Below are positions 21,831-33,805 of a stretch of 64,000 nt of DNA, piece by piece. Position 1 is the first letter of the stretch. Every line of letters starts with the position of its first letter. Source of the DNA: Verpa conica (Eukaryota > Ascomycota > Pezizomycetes > Pezizales > Morchellaceae). The DNA lies in the NCBI GenBank assembly GCA_033030425.1, contig JAUFSD010000020.1, forward strand, positions 496,001 to 560,000, read 5' to 3'. A program made the translations under genes and the position numbers. The notes under the pieces are model-generated. The model ran no database searches, was not told the origin of the DNA, and saw nothing but the letters and a program-made list of their open reading frames with translations.

Positions 21831-24800
21831 TTTTTGTGTTCTGTTTTGTTTACTTTATTCACTTTAATTTATTTATTTATTTTCTTGATTCAAATCGTTT
21901 TTGCTGGTTAATTCTGTTATATAGCTTTTTCATTTTCTTTCGTTTTCGTGTTATTATCCATTTATTTTATCTCCTTTTGCTTTTATCGTTTTAATATACT
22001 TTCTCGGTAATCCCTTCCTGCGTTTAGTGTCCTTTACGAGATTTATAAGTTGGACTTTTATTCCGGAAAACTTATACATTTTTCTTTAATTGATATTACA
22101 AACTCTATAAGAGTATATTCTTGGTGAGGTACGTGCGCTATAACTGGTTGCCCCTGATTATCCCCCTTTCCCCTTCATAGTTAGTCTAACTCGAGGACCA
22201 GTTGTCATATTATTTATATACCACTAAATTTAACCTGCGGAGGCGTTCAGGCATCATAACTAAAGTCTCCGCAGTACCTGGAGGTAGTAAGTGAATCCCG
22301 GGTAAAGCTCATGGTAGACGTATGAAGTTGTCGTCAACAGCGGTGGAGCACGTTCGTTTTCTCTTTACTGTATGATATATTAGAATTGTGCATAGTAAGA
22401 ATCTCCCAACACTCTATGTCATAGATACTTATCCTTTTACGGCCATACCTGACGGGGTTTATAGACTCATGTTGACTACCCGCTGGTGACAGATACAATA
22501 CATATACGGTAACAAAGAGATGCCCACGACACGCGGGCGGGAGCGCTGGCCATGATCTCCACCTTCACCTGCTAAGCCATCCTCGGAACTTTCATCTATC
22601 ACCTAACTATTTCCGATATCCCGGATAGACGTTCCATAGATACCAGACAGATTATAACTGAGTTAGACCTCCGCAAAATTATTCTGAATAAGAATGTTCC
22701 CACCATAAATCTCATAGTTCAGATTATTGCCGGAGTACCTACTCCTGTCAATCTCAATAGATTCGCCTTCACAGCAAATAAACCTAGTAAGCCCCTTGCT
22801 ACAAGTCCCCGTCGTTAATTTAGATAACTAATATTACTACCCAGGTAAATGAAATCACCCTCTCAGACATGCTCTGTAAATCTCCACTCTACACAAACAG
22901 CCTAGATACCTTTTGCTAAAGTAGACTACTAGGAAGAAATCGCTAGCAAAGCCGAACCGCTGTATTTCTCGTGCCTTGTTACATCCTTAGGGATCTGCTG
23001 GGGTTTATGATTGCCGGCTGTAGGATCTCGGAGATCTCTAGTTGTCCATCGCTGATAGAGGGTACTCCTAACCTATGAGATAGAGGTTTGATTTATTCTG
23101 AGACTTGAGGACAATATCACTTCGTCACCCCCTTCCGGGTATATACTGACACCTCCGTCTATTCCGCTATCCTACAGACTGTCACTACCCAGATTAGTGT
23201 CCTCATGAGAAACAAGACGATTGCTTGTGACTTTGGCACTGCTGCTTGTGTGGCAGATGCATAAGGATTTCGCGGATATAGTTGCGCGGTGTTGAAGATC
23301 CGAGCGGACTTGTATACCGTAAATTATTAGAATAACGTTTGCCCCGAGAACTCAGTAACAGCCTCGCAGATACAATCAACCTTCCAAAACGGCACTGCCA
23401 GCTCCCGGAATACAAGAGTGTGATAAATGTACTGGGACGTTTGAGGCTGTGATGGTAACAACGTCATCACATAAAGAGGAAGATACGACAGGTTAAATCA
23501 TGTAACCATCGGTACCAGGCGGCCCAGGACAGATGAGGTACACTCACCATTCCCTGACGTCATCCGCAGGACAACTTATTTCTGATACCGATGACATCAC
23601 CAGGTATACCCCCTTTCCTTACTACTCATATAATTCCAAGGATGCTTTTTGCTTTGTTGATTGGGCTTGCAATCGGCACGGATTTCTTACATGAATCATT
23701 TGCATTACACTGGTCCCTTAGTTGTTTGTACATGCTAGCTTATATCGGATACTATCTATCTCCTCACTATTCACTTGATTGCCATTGAAACAAAGGTATT
23801 TCAAACTTGTACTGACAAGCCTATATGATAGAGCATACAAAAGCTCACCAACATGAGTCACGACGTTGCTGTAGCAATCTGGGAGTAACAGCATGTGGCC
23901 GGGGGACACTTGGTTCCACGACAGTGATTTCCAGGACTAAACTGAATGAGACAATTACCCTCCATTTATCCCCACCATGGTTCTGTGAGACCTGACAGGG
24001 TACCCACTATAGGGATTGAAGCCGCCTTCCGATCAAAGACATCTCCGATGATTCCAATTGTGAGTATTAATGTATTCGCCTTGATGGCTATACTGCTCAA
24101 GGCTACGGGGCTAACTTGACCTTGAGAAAGGATCTTGCTGAGCCGGGGAGTTCACAATCTGGTTCTCTTTACTACAGCTGCTAGGATCACTGGAGAATAT
24201 AGTAATTAACAAATCACATACCAGAAGCCGGTAATGTGATGAAGGTAAAGTAGGTTACCCGGATGAGTACACTAAGCAGACTGTTCGTCGGTCAAGATAA
24301 CGGAGCAGCCGGTGGCAAATATATCTTTTGGGAACTATATCTCAGGCAATCAACTAGGGCCGTCGTTGTATCCTCGCTGCACTCATTTTAGGGGAGCTGT
24401 ACAAGTACTTGTTCCTCTCGTTTCACCGGCATATAACTAGGATCGCCACACATACAGCAATCAAAGATATTGAAATAGGCTTTAGCCGCTGTGAGGGAGT
24501 TATAGCATTAGGAATGCTTGAGGCACTCTGAATACCATATCTATGTACCAGCCTTTGAGGAAATAAATTACCTTTCTCCAATTCGCCGGTCAGTATGGCA
24601 CGGAAGCGATAAACCAATGGCCTGATCTTGCTTTAACCGGATTGAAATTCTATACAACGACTTGCTTCGGACCAGCTCATTCATTATTAAAATTATAGAA
24701 ACATCTCTCATTATACCATTATGACGTTACTAAGTATCTGTATAGCTATATACAAGATTTGGCAGTGCGGTACTACAAGAGAGTAACAAAGAGATTTATA

Positions 24801-24906
24801 AGAACAATTTAGAATCCGCACTGGATAAACTACAAAGGTCCAAAGTTGCATAATAGGAAGACATCAGGTACTCTGCCAGCAGAGCATATGGTCTCACCCA
24901 TGTATC
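21831..24906. other. Gene-free stretch
   Basis: AT-rich at first, then mixed. Only short unsupported open frames, including a hydrophobic 65-residue one at 23591. No repeat or RNA recognised. Confidence 0.35.
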
Positions 24907-25299
24907 TTACGTGTAATTGAAAGCTAGTACAAACTCTTTAAGCAACTCTGCACGGTAGTAGTGCTCAAAAGCATAGCGGAGGGCATGTTGATTGAGAACG
25001 CTTCCAGGACGGAGATAATGCTTGATATTAGGCACTTTGTGGGTTCTGTCATATGCTCCTAGAGTGCCCAAATGGAACTTCGCGCAGCGAACTCTCCGAT
25101 CATCGTCGGTCTCGCCGGGCAAGTTAAGGTGTGCAGGATCTGGCTTCTCTCCATTCTCAACTTCAAGGCGCTTGAGGATTGCAGCACAGTGATAGATCGT
25201 CTCTTGGTCCGCAACAATGCTGGGTTCAGACATAGCTACGAGAGTTGCAGCACATTCATTAGTTGCGTCTTGGGTTGGAGTGGTGCGGGATTCAGACAT
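24907..25299 (-). CDS. Hypothetical 130-residue protein
   Basis: Single-exon frame with a good fungal start context (ACAACC before ATG) and a leader rich in C, A and T. A TATAAATT-type box lies about 110 bp upstream. The protein is hydrophilic and mildly acidic, with a helical first half (ETIYHCAAILKRLEVENGEK) and a C-terminal part rich in Tyr and His. No transmembrane segment, signal peptide or known domain is visible. Function unknown. Confidence 0.5.
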   Translation of the reverse strand: MSESRTTPTQDATNECAATLVAMSEPSIVADQETIYHCAAILKRLEVENGEKPDPAHLNLPGETDDDRRVRCAKFHLGTLGAYDRTHKVPNIKHYLRPGSVLNQHALRYAFEHYYRAELLKEFVLAFNYT

Positions 25300-25826
25300 G
25301 GTTGTTCGAAGTGTGGAGAGGTTGAGTACGGACTGAGGTTTGTATAGCGAGATGTGAGTTGGAAAGGTGACTTTCAGGTTGATAGATATCTATATGTGAA
25401 GGAGCCAGGATGAGAATTTATAGATAGTTTAAACATCTATCAATATTCTATCGCTATAAATCCTGTAATAAAGTAGAATGATATTTATCAATTGATTGCA
25501 ATCCCACTGTACCCCTTCAATGCTAAACAGTCACGCCAGTGATTGAATGGGGAATAGAAACAATGGTATCAACTCCATCTTTGTTACACTTTTCAATTGT
25601 TTGGATCTTAATCAAGTACAGGTTATTATAAGGGTTCTCTGTTCTCTGAGGTTTTCTCTAATCGCTGTCTTCACCGCGCAATGCCGCTTCCTAAAGCTGA
25701 CTGAGAGGAACTCTACGGTACGGCTAAAGGTGAGATGAAAAATATAAAGGTCCTGGGGCAGGAGCATGAGAAAAATAGCTGCACTCTGGGGTGTTTGCCG
25801 GTATGAGTAGAGAAGGTCATGTGCTA
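25300..25826. other. Promoter of the preceding gene and intergenic DNA
   Basis: It contains the probable TATA region of the minus-strand gene ending at 24907 (about 25412-25420). Nothing else recognised. Confidence 0.35.
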
Positions 25827-26814
25827 GTCCATTGGGAAATACCGCTTATCTAAGAACGTTCCTGAATGGACCGGTCTAATAGAGAATAGAATCATATACC
25901 GTACAAGGGCCTGTCTAGAGGTTTAAATGGGCCGGCCCCGGCTCAGAACTACGGTGGCCCGGCCTGGCCCAATAATTGATTTAGTATGGTGATTGCTGGC
26001 CCGGGCCGCATAAAAGGTGGCTGGGCCAGTCCACTCAGGAACGCCCCAGTCCACTCAGGAACACTGTTAGTCTACTCAACAGAAACACATCTATGTTTGC
26101 ATATAGTGACCCAGAAGGTAGAGACTTTACATGAGTGTTCATTCCTCCATATAAATAGTTTAACCTAAGTGTAATTTGCTGCTAAGTGAAGATCCCTTCA
26201 CCACTAGGCTCACAAAAGGGGTAGCCCTTAGTAGGTATGATATATGGTGAGAGATTTATAGTATATAATTAGAGAGCTATAAGGTAGTACTGGTATCTCT
26301 AGGCACTCTATAATTGCCCTACCTATCAAAGTATAGAGAGGGTGGTTGTATATGCGGTATAATAAACCGCTTGCTGGTGGACCGGTCCACCAGGGAACAG
26401 AATCATATACCGTATAAGGGCCAGTCCACTCAGGAACACTACCAGTCTATTCAACAAAAGTATATCTCTATTTACATATAGTTGCCCCATAAACTAGAGA
26501 CTCTATATAATAATTTATGAGAGATCCCTCCTCCATATATACTGTAATCCAGGTATAATATGCTGCTACCTAAAAGTCTCTCCACTACTGGGTTCATATA
26601 TGGAGTAGCCCTTAGTAGGTATGATATATGGGTGAGAGATATATTAGTATACAGTCAGAGAAGTAGAAGATAGTACTGGCACCTCTAGCCCTCTACAACT
26701 GCTCCCATACCAAAATCTATAGATGGTGGTTGTAACTCCGGTATAATAAACCGTTCGCTGGTGGACCGGTCCATTCAGGAACGTTCCTGGATAAGTGACG
26801 TTCCCTCAATGGAC
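25827..26814. mobile_element. TA-flanked inverted-repeat element, composite copy
   Basis: The ends GTCCATTGGGAA... and ...TTCCCTCAATGGAC are inverted copies directly flanked by TA. Inside are two head-to-tail units of the same roughly 500-bp sequence, each with the blocks CAGAATCATATACCGTA, AGTCCACTCAGGAAC and GGTATAATAAACCG, and a shared internal end near 26360-26420. The left unit holds a truncated hAT-like MITE. A simple 527-bp copy lies at 50180. TA flanks suggest a Tc1/mariner-type non-autonomous element. No coding capacity. Confidence 0.65.
25915..26027. mobile_element. hAT-like MITE, copy 2 (3' truncated)
   Basis: It begins CTAGAGGTTTAAATGGGCC and follows copy 1 (13897) closely through GGCCCAATAATTGATTTAG and TGGTGATTGCTGGCCCGGG. 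It then breaks off at GGCTGGGCC, where host repeat sequence resumes. The right inverted repeat is absent. Confidence 0.75.
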
Positions 26815-28195
26815 TAGAACACGCTTCCTACGTTACTATCGTTTTCGTTGCCAGATACATTGATCAACTGAATTCATAAAAGTAGATTGTAGATTGACGT
26901 AGGGTAGGGCTGCTACATACTCATAAGGGTCTACTATACTTAGCATTACCAGCAAGAAAGAAGTCGAATAATGATCAGTGGTGGAAGGAGCCCTAAAGGG
27001 TTTCCGTATTCCACTGCCAATGTCACCAGCTACGCCGTATTTTAAAACTTACCAAATATTATAAAACGGCTACGGTAGCAATGTTGGTAGCTCTACTGCC
27101 AAACATCACTTAGGTATGATTCATCAAATAATAAATCTTCTAAGACTTCACTTAGGCACCGCTGGATAGATATATAACGCTGTATAATCAACTTCGGCGC
27201 ACAACCAATTTATAGTACAATGTTAGAAAAGAACTCGTCAGTAAAACAAAAAAAGAAAAAAAGAACTCATCTCCCAAAATCAAACATAAATCCAGTATCA
27301 TAAACATCATAATACATCCGGATTATACAAATCATACACAGATCAGGCACTTTCTAGTGCCTAGATATATCAGCTTGATCGCTTATGTTCAGTTCACCAA
27401 TTCCAAATAGTACGGCGCGATAGTAGCGCATGCAAGTGGTAGAGAGAGGCTCTTGGGTAACTGGGCTACCGTAAGGATTGTAGTCCCCGACCAGGGGTCC
27501 TTGTGGAGCGCGACACTTACCAAGAGAATTTGGATGGAGTTCAGCTTCGCACATTCTTCTCATATCATTAGACTCCCCGGGTACTCGAGCAAATGAATGC
27601 TAAGTTCTTGCGCTGCCAGAAGCCTTATGATTTTTGATATGACTTGCGTAGAGGGCGATTGTGGCCGAGTGTGCTGAGATACTATTTGAATTGCTTGACT
27701 GAGACAGAACTATTTGATATATATATCGAGGGACTGAGCGCTCTCTCCGTGGTCTCCCTGTAAATCTAAACCCCAGTCCACCAAGAGTCAATTATAAAGA
27801 CTATTTATTTTATATTTTTTTTATTTTTATTTTACTTTTAATATTTCTGTAGAGAGAAATACGAGTGAGGGCGTGTGACTAGACACATACCCGGCGAGGG
27901 TTACTGGTGCATAACTGCGTCAGCAAAAAATACGTACCTAGGTACTGGATATTAAGATTCTCTAGCACATAAACCCACACCCATAAGTACTCACCAAAGC
28001 GATTTAGTATGGGGGAGTACATGAATAGATTTATTCATGCACACCCAGTGGGCTCGGAGATACTATTGAAGAAGAGCATAGGGTGAATGCAGGGCAAAGA
28101 CCCAATTAAATTCCTACATGCTATTACCAGTGAATAGTATTCTGTATTCGGGGGAGATAGTATTATCGTCTTGACCCAGTTACTCTGACAATCAG
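26815..28195. other. Intergenic with an imperfect inverted repeat
   Basis: Around 26990-27120, blocks CTACGCCGTATTTTA and TAAAACGGCTACGG form an imperfect hairpin, possibly a decayed small element. A 27-nt run of T-rich DNA lies near 27805. No gene seen. Confidence 0.35.
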
Positions 28196-28197
28196 CG

Positions 28198-28215
28198 GAG
28201 AAGGGTATAAGTAGG
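28198..28215 (+). promoter_or_regulatory. TATA box of the gene at 28402
   Basis: GGGTATAAGTAGG lies about 200 bp before the ATG. It is followed by CGGTGGAGAGAG and a CT/CA-rich leader, and the same order is found before the related gene at 51774 (GGGTATATATAGGTGG, then CGGTGGAGGAGG). Confidence 0.55.
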
Positions 28216-28401
28216 TTGTCCCCCAGCGGTGGAGAGAGACTCTCTCTCTTCCTCCTTCACACCACAGACTCGAGACACCGATCTACTAGCCATAGAGCCA
28301 GCCTACTAGCCTTTCCCAGCCTAGCCACAATCAACTGGCGCCAGCCAATACAGCCTACAGTCACAGAGCTTTCTCGAAGCCACAGACTCCTAGCAGACTA
28401 C

Positions 28402-28818
28402 ATGTCGTCCCAAGAATTTAATAAGCCCTACAAGCTCCAACTTAGTCAGACGACTAGCATCTATAGTGTCAATACTGAACACATGAATACTCCAATCACT
28501 ACACTAGAAGCGTTTGGTCGAGCCGAGCCAGTCCTTATTAGCAAGGAGATATACATGATTATATGGCGCTATAGAGTGAATCTAGGACGTGATCCCAAGA
28601 TAGCCAATTGTTTCCACTACTCCAATGATAAAGCCACGGGTTGCACTTTTCTTACTACATGTCAGCCACCCACAATCATCATGACTGTCGAGGATGACTC
28701 ACCTCCGGAGATGTGTGAGGATCTCATATTCGTCCCTATTTGCAAGAAATGCCAGAAGAAGGTGATTGATCCGGATGAAGAGACACCCATTGAAACTGGC
28801 GATGCGGAGCAGAAATGA
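28402..28818 (+). CDS. Small protein with CFH...CxPPT motif, member 1
   Basis: Single exon, 138 residues, starting at MSSQEFNKPYK. I prefer this ATG to the frame's upstream extension, which is leader sequence. The centre contains NCFHYSNDKATGCTF and CQPPT, and the C-terminal part has an acidic stretch and a CKKC pair that could bind a metal. The protein at 51774 shares the CFH, the TTL/TFL and the C-x-PPT-x-I block, plus the promoter layout, so the two are paralogues. I do not recognise the family. No signal peptide or membrane span. Confidence 0.6.
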   Translation: MSSQEFNKPYKLQLSQTTSIYSVNTEHMNTPITTLEAFGRAEPVLISKEIYMIIWRYRVNLGRDPKIANCFHYSNDKATGCTFLTTCQPPTIIMTVEDDSPPEMCEDLIFVPICKKCQKKVIDPDEETPIETGDAEQK

Positions 28819-30470
28819 GGTCTGTCATGCTCAAAGATACCGATGATCGTAGGTGCGTAGTAGCACGACCCGATATCAGTAAGTGTCAGTACCACGTTCC
28901 CATTTGCCGAGACTGTTATATTAACTTCTAAAGTACTTATATAGTCTTAACGAACCAATTCAAAGACTGCCTCCTATAGATAACATAGTGACGGAGGAGA
29001 AATTCAACATCATTCTTTTGTGTTATGGTCACTTAGGGTTAGGGCTAACACTTACCTGGTGACTGTCGCTGTGGCTCCTACCTGGGCAGGTACGTACGAT
29101 ATACGCCAGATTCAAGGCTCTGGCGGGCGTGGACATGTCGGTAGATTTTCAGAAATGATCTTATAAAAGAATCATCAGTTCATCAGTCAAAGAACGAGTT
29201 CACGGAGTATAGCATTCTGATACCAAAATGCAGTAGGATAATTATTTAGTAGGTTTTGGAAACACATTTATGACCACCTTGACAGTGAATTAAGGTGATT
29301 ATATTGAAGGTTTCATGCTCTGGTACAACATGTTTCTTCTCTACTTCATTCCCGTACCCTCTAGAGCACAATTTACCTTCGTATAACGTGATGTTTTCTC
29401 GGGTTTGTGTTTTGGGGTAGAGAAAAAGTTAGAGTCTAGCCCAACTTGAACATTGATGAGGGAAGAGTGCAAGAGTGTTACGCAGTGACATAATAGTGGT
29501 GAGATTCTATAGTAAAGTGTTTTAGAGAACGTTAACTCACAGCAATAGCTATATATATCTTTTTTCTGTTGCCAAAACATGATGATATGCATCTCTTCAC
29601 AAAATGAAATAGCCTCGGTACCTGTTTTTATTTATAATGATATTATGCGGTAATAAGTACAGCATTCCACCCTGTCTCCATCATAGCAGGGAGGTACGGA
29701 TCTATATATGTCACTAGAGCAAAGACTTGAATAGCTGCCTTACCTATAAGTTTACCCCTTAGCTCAATTAGAGACTCTCCATATAGGTACCTAAGCTTTG
29801 ATGAATGTAACAGTCTATCCCTAAGCCTGATTAGTTGGGCTTTGGTGTGTTATTGAAACAGGGCTAAAATCGAAACGTTGGGGTAACTCAATTAATGAGA
29901 CCTCTAAAAAGGTAGCTGGGAGCTCCACTGATAATGCCTCTCAATCATATAGTAAAAGAGACTGCTGCTGCTGGTGTGTCATGCAGTTGCCTAAATGAAT
30001 GACCAGCTGCACCTTGTAGTAATACACCTGGAACACACCGAGTACTATCTCTTTTCCAGGTGGAAGAATAACTGCCATCAAACTCTTAATTTCAACAGGG
30101 AAAGTACGTCTTCATCCTCTACTTCACATGCTCTGTCAGCTTCACATGGGAACTAAGATTTTTCACTATTCAAAAGGTACATAGATAGGACACTAGGGAG
30201 AACCGGCTAGAATAAAACGGGCTTGCCAGTAAACATTACTTAAATCACTTTACGTGACAATTGTGTTTTATTTTACTATCTAGTGATAGTAGGTCCTGGA
30301 TTTCGAATGTCCACTATTGTTATTTGAACGAAGGAACAACCACATATAGACATAGCAAAAATAGGCGTACATGAGTACAAGCCTTAAACCAGATACTATC
30401 CATATCCTAGGCTGAAAAAGAAGCACAAATTAATAAAACCTCCACGCTCCGATGACGTAATCTGGATATA
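28819..30470. other. Intergenic
   Basis: TTAGGGTTAGGG lies at about 29033-29044, downstream of the preceding gene. No gene recognised. Confidence 0.35.
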
Positions 30471-31182
30471 TTACAACATTTCACTTACCAAATTCACATG
30501 CGTAGGATAGTATGTTTTGCAAGTTATGTCACTAGCGAAGGGTCTACAGATGTTGTAGCTGATTGGCGTATCAAGGAGAGATGTGAGCATGTATTGAAGG
30601 ACGATTAAGAGCCGTACTACATAGTAGGAGTGGAGAAGATGTCCTGGAGATCTAAGGGCGTGGCGACTCCGGTGTACCCGAAAATAGGCAGCGAAGAATA
30701 TTGACTCCATTACCAGCCAGGAAACAGTGCTGTGCTAATTGAAAATGATATAGCAATACCACTATACCCGCAAAGCTTCGTGTACTGCGGAATAGAAGCA
30801 CCGAGATAATTGAGCGTACACCGATTCCGGCAAATATATCCTTCAGCATGAAATCTAGCTCTACATCACTGCTGAAAGGACTGTTGCTGTTCGCTATAAG
30901 AAGATCGACAAATACTCTCTCAATCGCATCTTGAAGCCGGAACCTATGTTCCCGCATCAAGTGGGCCACTTCCCGAATGAGATGAATAGAGTCGTAGATA
31001 GAAATCAAGGGGGCTGCGCGAATTGCGTGATGAAATTTAGGCGAGACGCCACAGGAAGAACTGAGGGAATGCGTGATGCAGGAAATGGACAGTGTGAGAA
31101 TGGCCCATAGTATATTCCAGCCGGTCACTGGGCTTGTTTTATCTAGCGCTAGTTCGGTCGGATTATCCATGTCGATGTACAC
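30471..31182 (-). pseudogene. Multi-span membrane protein, frameshifted paralogue
   Basis: The frame from 31182 matches the intact paralogue at 34588 (NILWAILTLSISCITH, SIYDSIHLIREVAHLMREH, RLQDAIE). The alignment then jumps to another frame: the continuation (ESIFFAAYF, RSPGHLLHS, LLDT) is coded by 30710-30471. One or more indels around 30700-30750 therefore break the gene. The protein would have an N-terminal span, a long soluble helical region and two or more C-terminal spans. Function unknown. Confidence 0.6.
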
Positions 31183-31659
31183 CCTTTGTCATATCTAGAA
31201 ATGTACAGGCCTTCAACTAGATATCATGTACGTTAGGAACAATTTAGAATCTCTTGAGACTGAACGGAAAGGAGGAATGTGGGGGCCGGGGGGCAGATAG
31301 GACCGGTAATGTTAGTGAACTTAAAGACGACTAAACAGTAAAGACGAACGGAGATGGAAGAGATTATACTCTTAAAGACTGATCTTATTACTTTTTATAA
31401 TTTTTGTTGTTTTAGTTCTTGGTATGACGTTTTTGTTTGGTATGTAGTAGCCAGTGTTGTGCCGAGGGGTTGGGGTATGGTGGGTTGCGAGTATTTCAGT
31501 AGCGCGGATGAATCAAAGCGTATTTGAGAGTGCCAGTGGAGGCGATGACTGTTGGAGTATGTGGTTGCTACTTGTACTCGAAGCGGGGTAATGGGTGAGC
31601 CACCATCGGGCATGGGGCTAGGAGGTGGTCTCGTACCCAGCCCCAATGCTTTCTTTTAC
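31183..31659. other. Intergenic / promoter region
   Basis: Nothing specific recognised. Confidence 0.3.
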
Positions 31660-31985
31660 TGCGCAGCCACCTACGGTGACGCAGCCAGGTGCGTCGTAGG
31701 GGCTGGGCACGAGACTAACTGGGAGGTTACCCGTACGGATAATATTATACAACTCCTCCCTCCGAGTTTGTTTGTTAGTGAAAAATACTTACAAGTACAT
31801 CTCATAAGGTTCTTGTATTCGAAGATAGCACAGCGCTTACACTGTAGTTCGGAAGCAATCTTATCCTGGCAAAGGGATGGAGTATTTGTTGAATCACGTG
31901 GTGAGATCTTGATATGATTAGATGTTCCATTTGCTTTTTCTGTATTCTTGGCAGCCCCCCGCAAGATTTCTTTGTTTTAGAGTGC
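31660..31985 (-). repeat. Dispersed repeat, copy B
   Basis: Inverted relative of the repeat at 19556; see there. The open frame on this strand (31964-31671) ends in the same SCPAP motif. The GGCTGGGCACGAGAC and GTCTCGTACCCAGCC blocks at about 31630-31715 also form an inverted pair. Confidence 0.5.
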
Positions 31986-33029
31986 CTTAGGTAGCTATCC
32001 TTTTTGCTTGTGTAGACAGACTTTTAGATATCATCCAGTCAAATAGAAAACCAGCTCATCTACAGGTCTCACAAAATCCACTATGATAATTCTTGAGATC
32101 CTATAGAGGAACCTGTCGATAGACCGTGCTCTATCAACTACTATTCGACCATGGTTCAAAACCGAACAAGAATCTGAACTCATATTACGCTCTCTGTGCC
32201 CGGTAGATAGCCCTAGACCTCCCAATCATCTCAAGGCAACAGAGGCTATAATGGGTGTGGCACCACGGTTTGTGTTATAGTCAAGGGTTAGGGGTAACTG
32301 TATTTTTGTAGATGAACCCCACCTTACCAGGCCTATGATTAGCGCTACCATTCCTCCCTCGTCATAACACCAGTTATACGCGTTCAAAGCGTGTAGTGGC
32401 ATATCAGGAGGTCGTCTTGAGAATAGCAAAGCACCACCTGTGAGTAGGCGCAGATTGGACTCTGCCAAAAATTACAAACGGCATGCGAACGAATTACCCA
32501 TGCTGGTTTGCAACGAAGTTCTGGTGTTTCTATTCACTGCCAATTAGACTTTACCTTTCCGGTTCTAATTATCCTTTCGGGCAAATTGTCTTCGACCGTG
32601 TGCAATCCGACCTCTCAGGGTGAGAAACCTTTACCAGTAAGTAACCTTCTGATGTAGGGGAACTCTTTTCTATCATTCATCTGATCATTATCTAGCGCCG
32701 ATGCCACTTCGGGTATCTGCCTGACTATCAGGCCCTATGTCATGGATCTTTTTAGCACATCACTATGCGGTTTAATATATCACGTACACGGATATCTCTA
32801 CCAGAAACGTTTGTGCGGAAGGAGTAGTAAGACCGGACAATATTCGGGTGGTAAGATCCGGCCATGAGAAAGTATTTATTCAAGTATACTACCCCGTCGA
32901 TTAGCAGGCTTTCACCCTTCATGCGTCCCCTTCATCAGTAGAAACATCAAAAGGTAGCGAAGACATACTCTCATTACACCATTGTTCGGAGAAGCACAGC
33001 GTACCTCAGTCACACTCATCGCTCCAGCT
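31986..33029. other. Intergenic
   Basis: AAGGGTTAGGGGTAA lies at about 32283-32297. No gene recognised. Confidence 0.35.
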
Positions 33030-33250
33030 GGAGCTTTATCGACTTTGATATGATCCGCCGACAAGGACCTTCTTTCATCATGAGGCGAGATGTCCATCAG
33101 GGCATTAGAGGGCATCATATATACCTCTAACGGCTGTATCGAGTGAGACACTGATATAGATATAGGGTAGATTATAACAAAGTATGTATGTGCGTTTTTA
33201 ACCTGAGTATGATAGCCACCCCTAGGACATCGGTGGACCCACCCGGTTTA
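33030..33250 (+). pseudogene. Relic of the nuclease-like gene at 37247
   Basis: Colinear with 37320-37540: CGACAAGGACCTTCTTTC matches CGACAAGAACCTTCTTTC. About 120 bp further, a GTATGT donor is followed by ATAGCCACC...CATCGGTGGACC in both places. Only this exon and the start of the intron survive, without an open frame. Confidence 0.55.
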
Positions 33251-33805
33251 TCTATTAAATTATGTTGCACACTACACGATATTAACCCCTTGCTCCTCTC
33301 TACTTTAACCATCGAGTTTTAAAGAGCCCGCCTAGCACCATGAACATCCGACCTTTCTACTCCCCAACCTTCACCCTTTCTCCCTCCCCAGTAACCTTGA
33401 GACTCCCGTGTTCTCCGTTATATGTGACTCCGGTTCTCAGATATTTTCTAGATCACTAACACTTTTCGACAGTGGCTATAACTATAGCTCCTATTAGTTG
33501 ATTTTTTGGAAGAAATTAGTGACCTCTCCTCCTTTAGTACTAAGGCATATTATAATACTTACCTAACGTACCACGGTCTTAGTAATCAATCAAGGTAATT
33601 TCTCCGTCCATGCTGCTTTTTCGGTCCCCTCCGACTGGTATGATAGCAAGTAATATAGCGCTGCAGAGCACACAACCGCAGCTGTGTGAGGCACGAGGTA
33701 TACCGGTAAGGAAGCCAACCGGCGCTGTAGTGCATAAATCACCCCTGTAGACACGCTACCAAAACACATGCCACTGAACGCGAGTGCACCATTGATTGAA
33801 GCATA

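Noticed and set aside
23591..23788. Hydrophobic 65-residue frame
   Set aside because: No relatives in the window, no promoter or splice support; a chance frame is likely.
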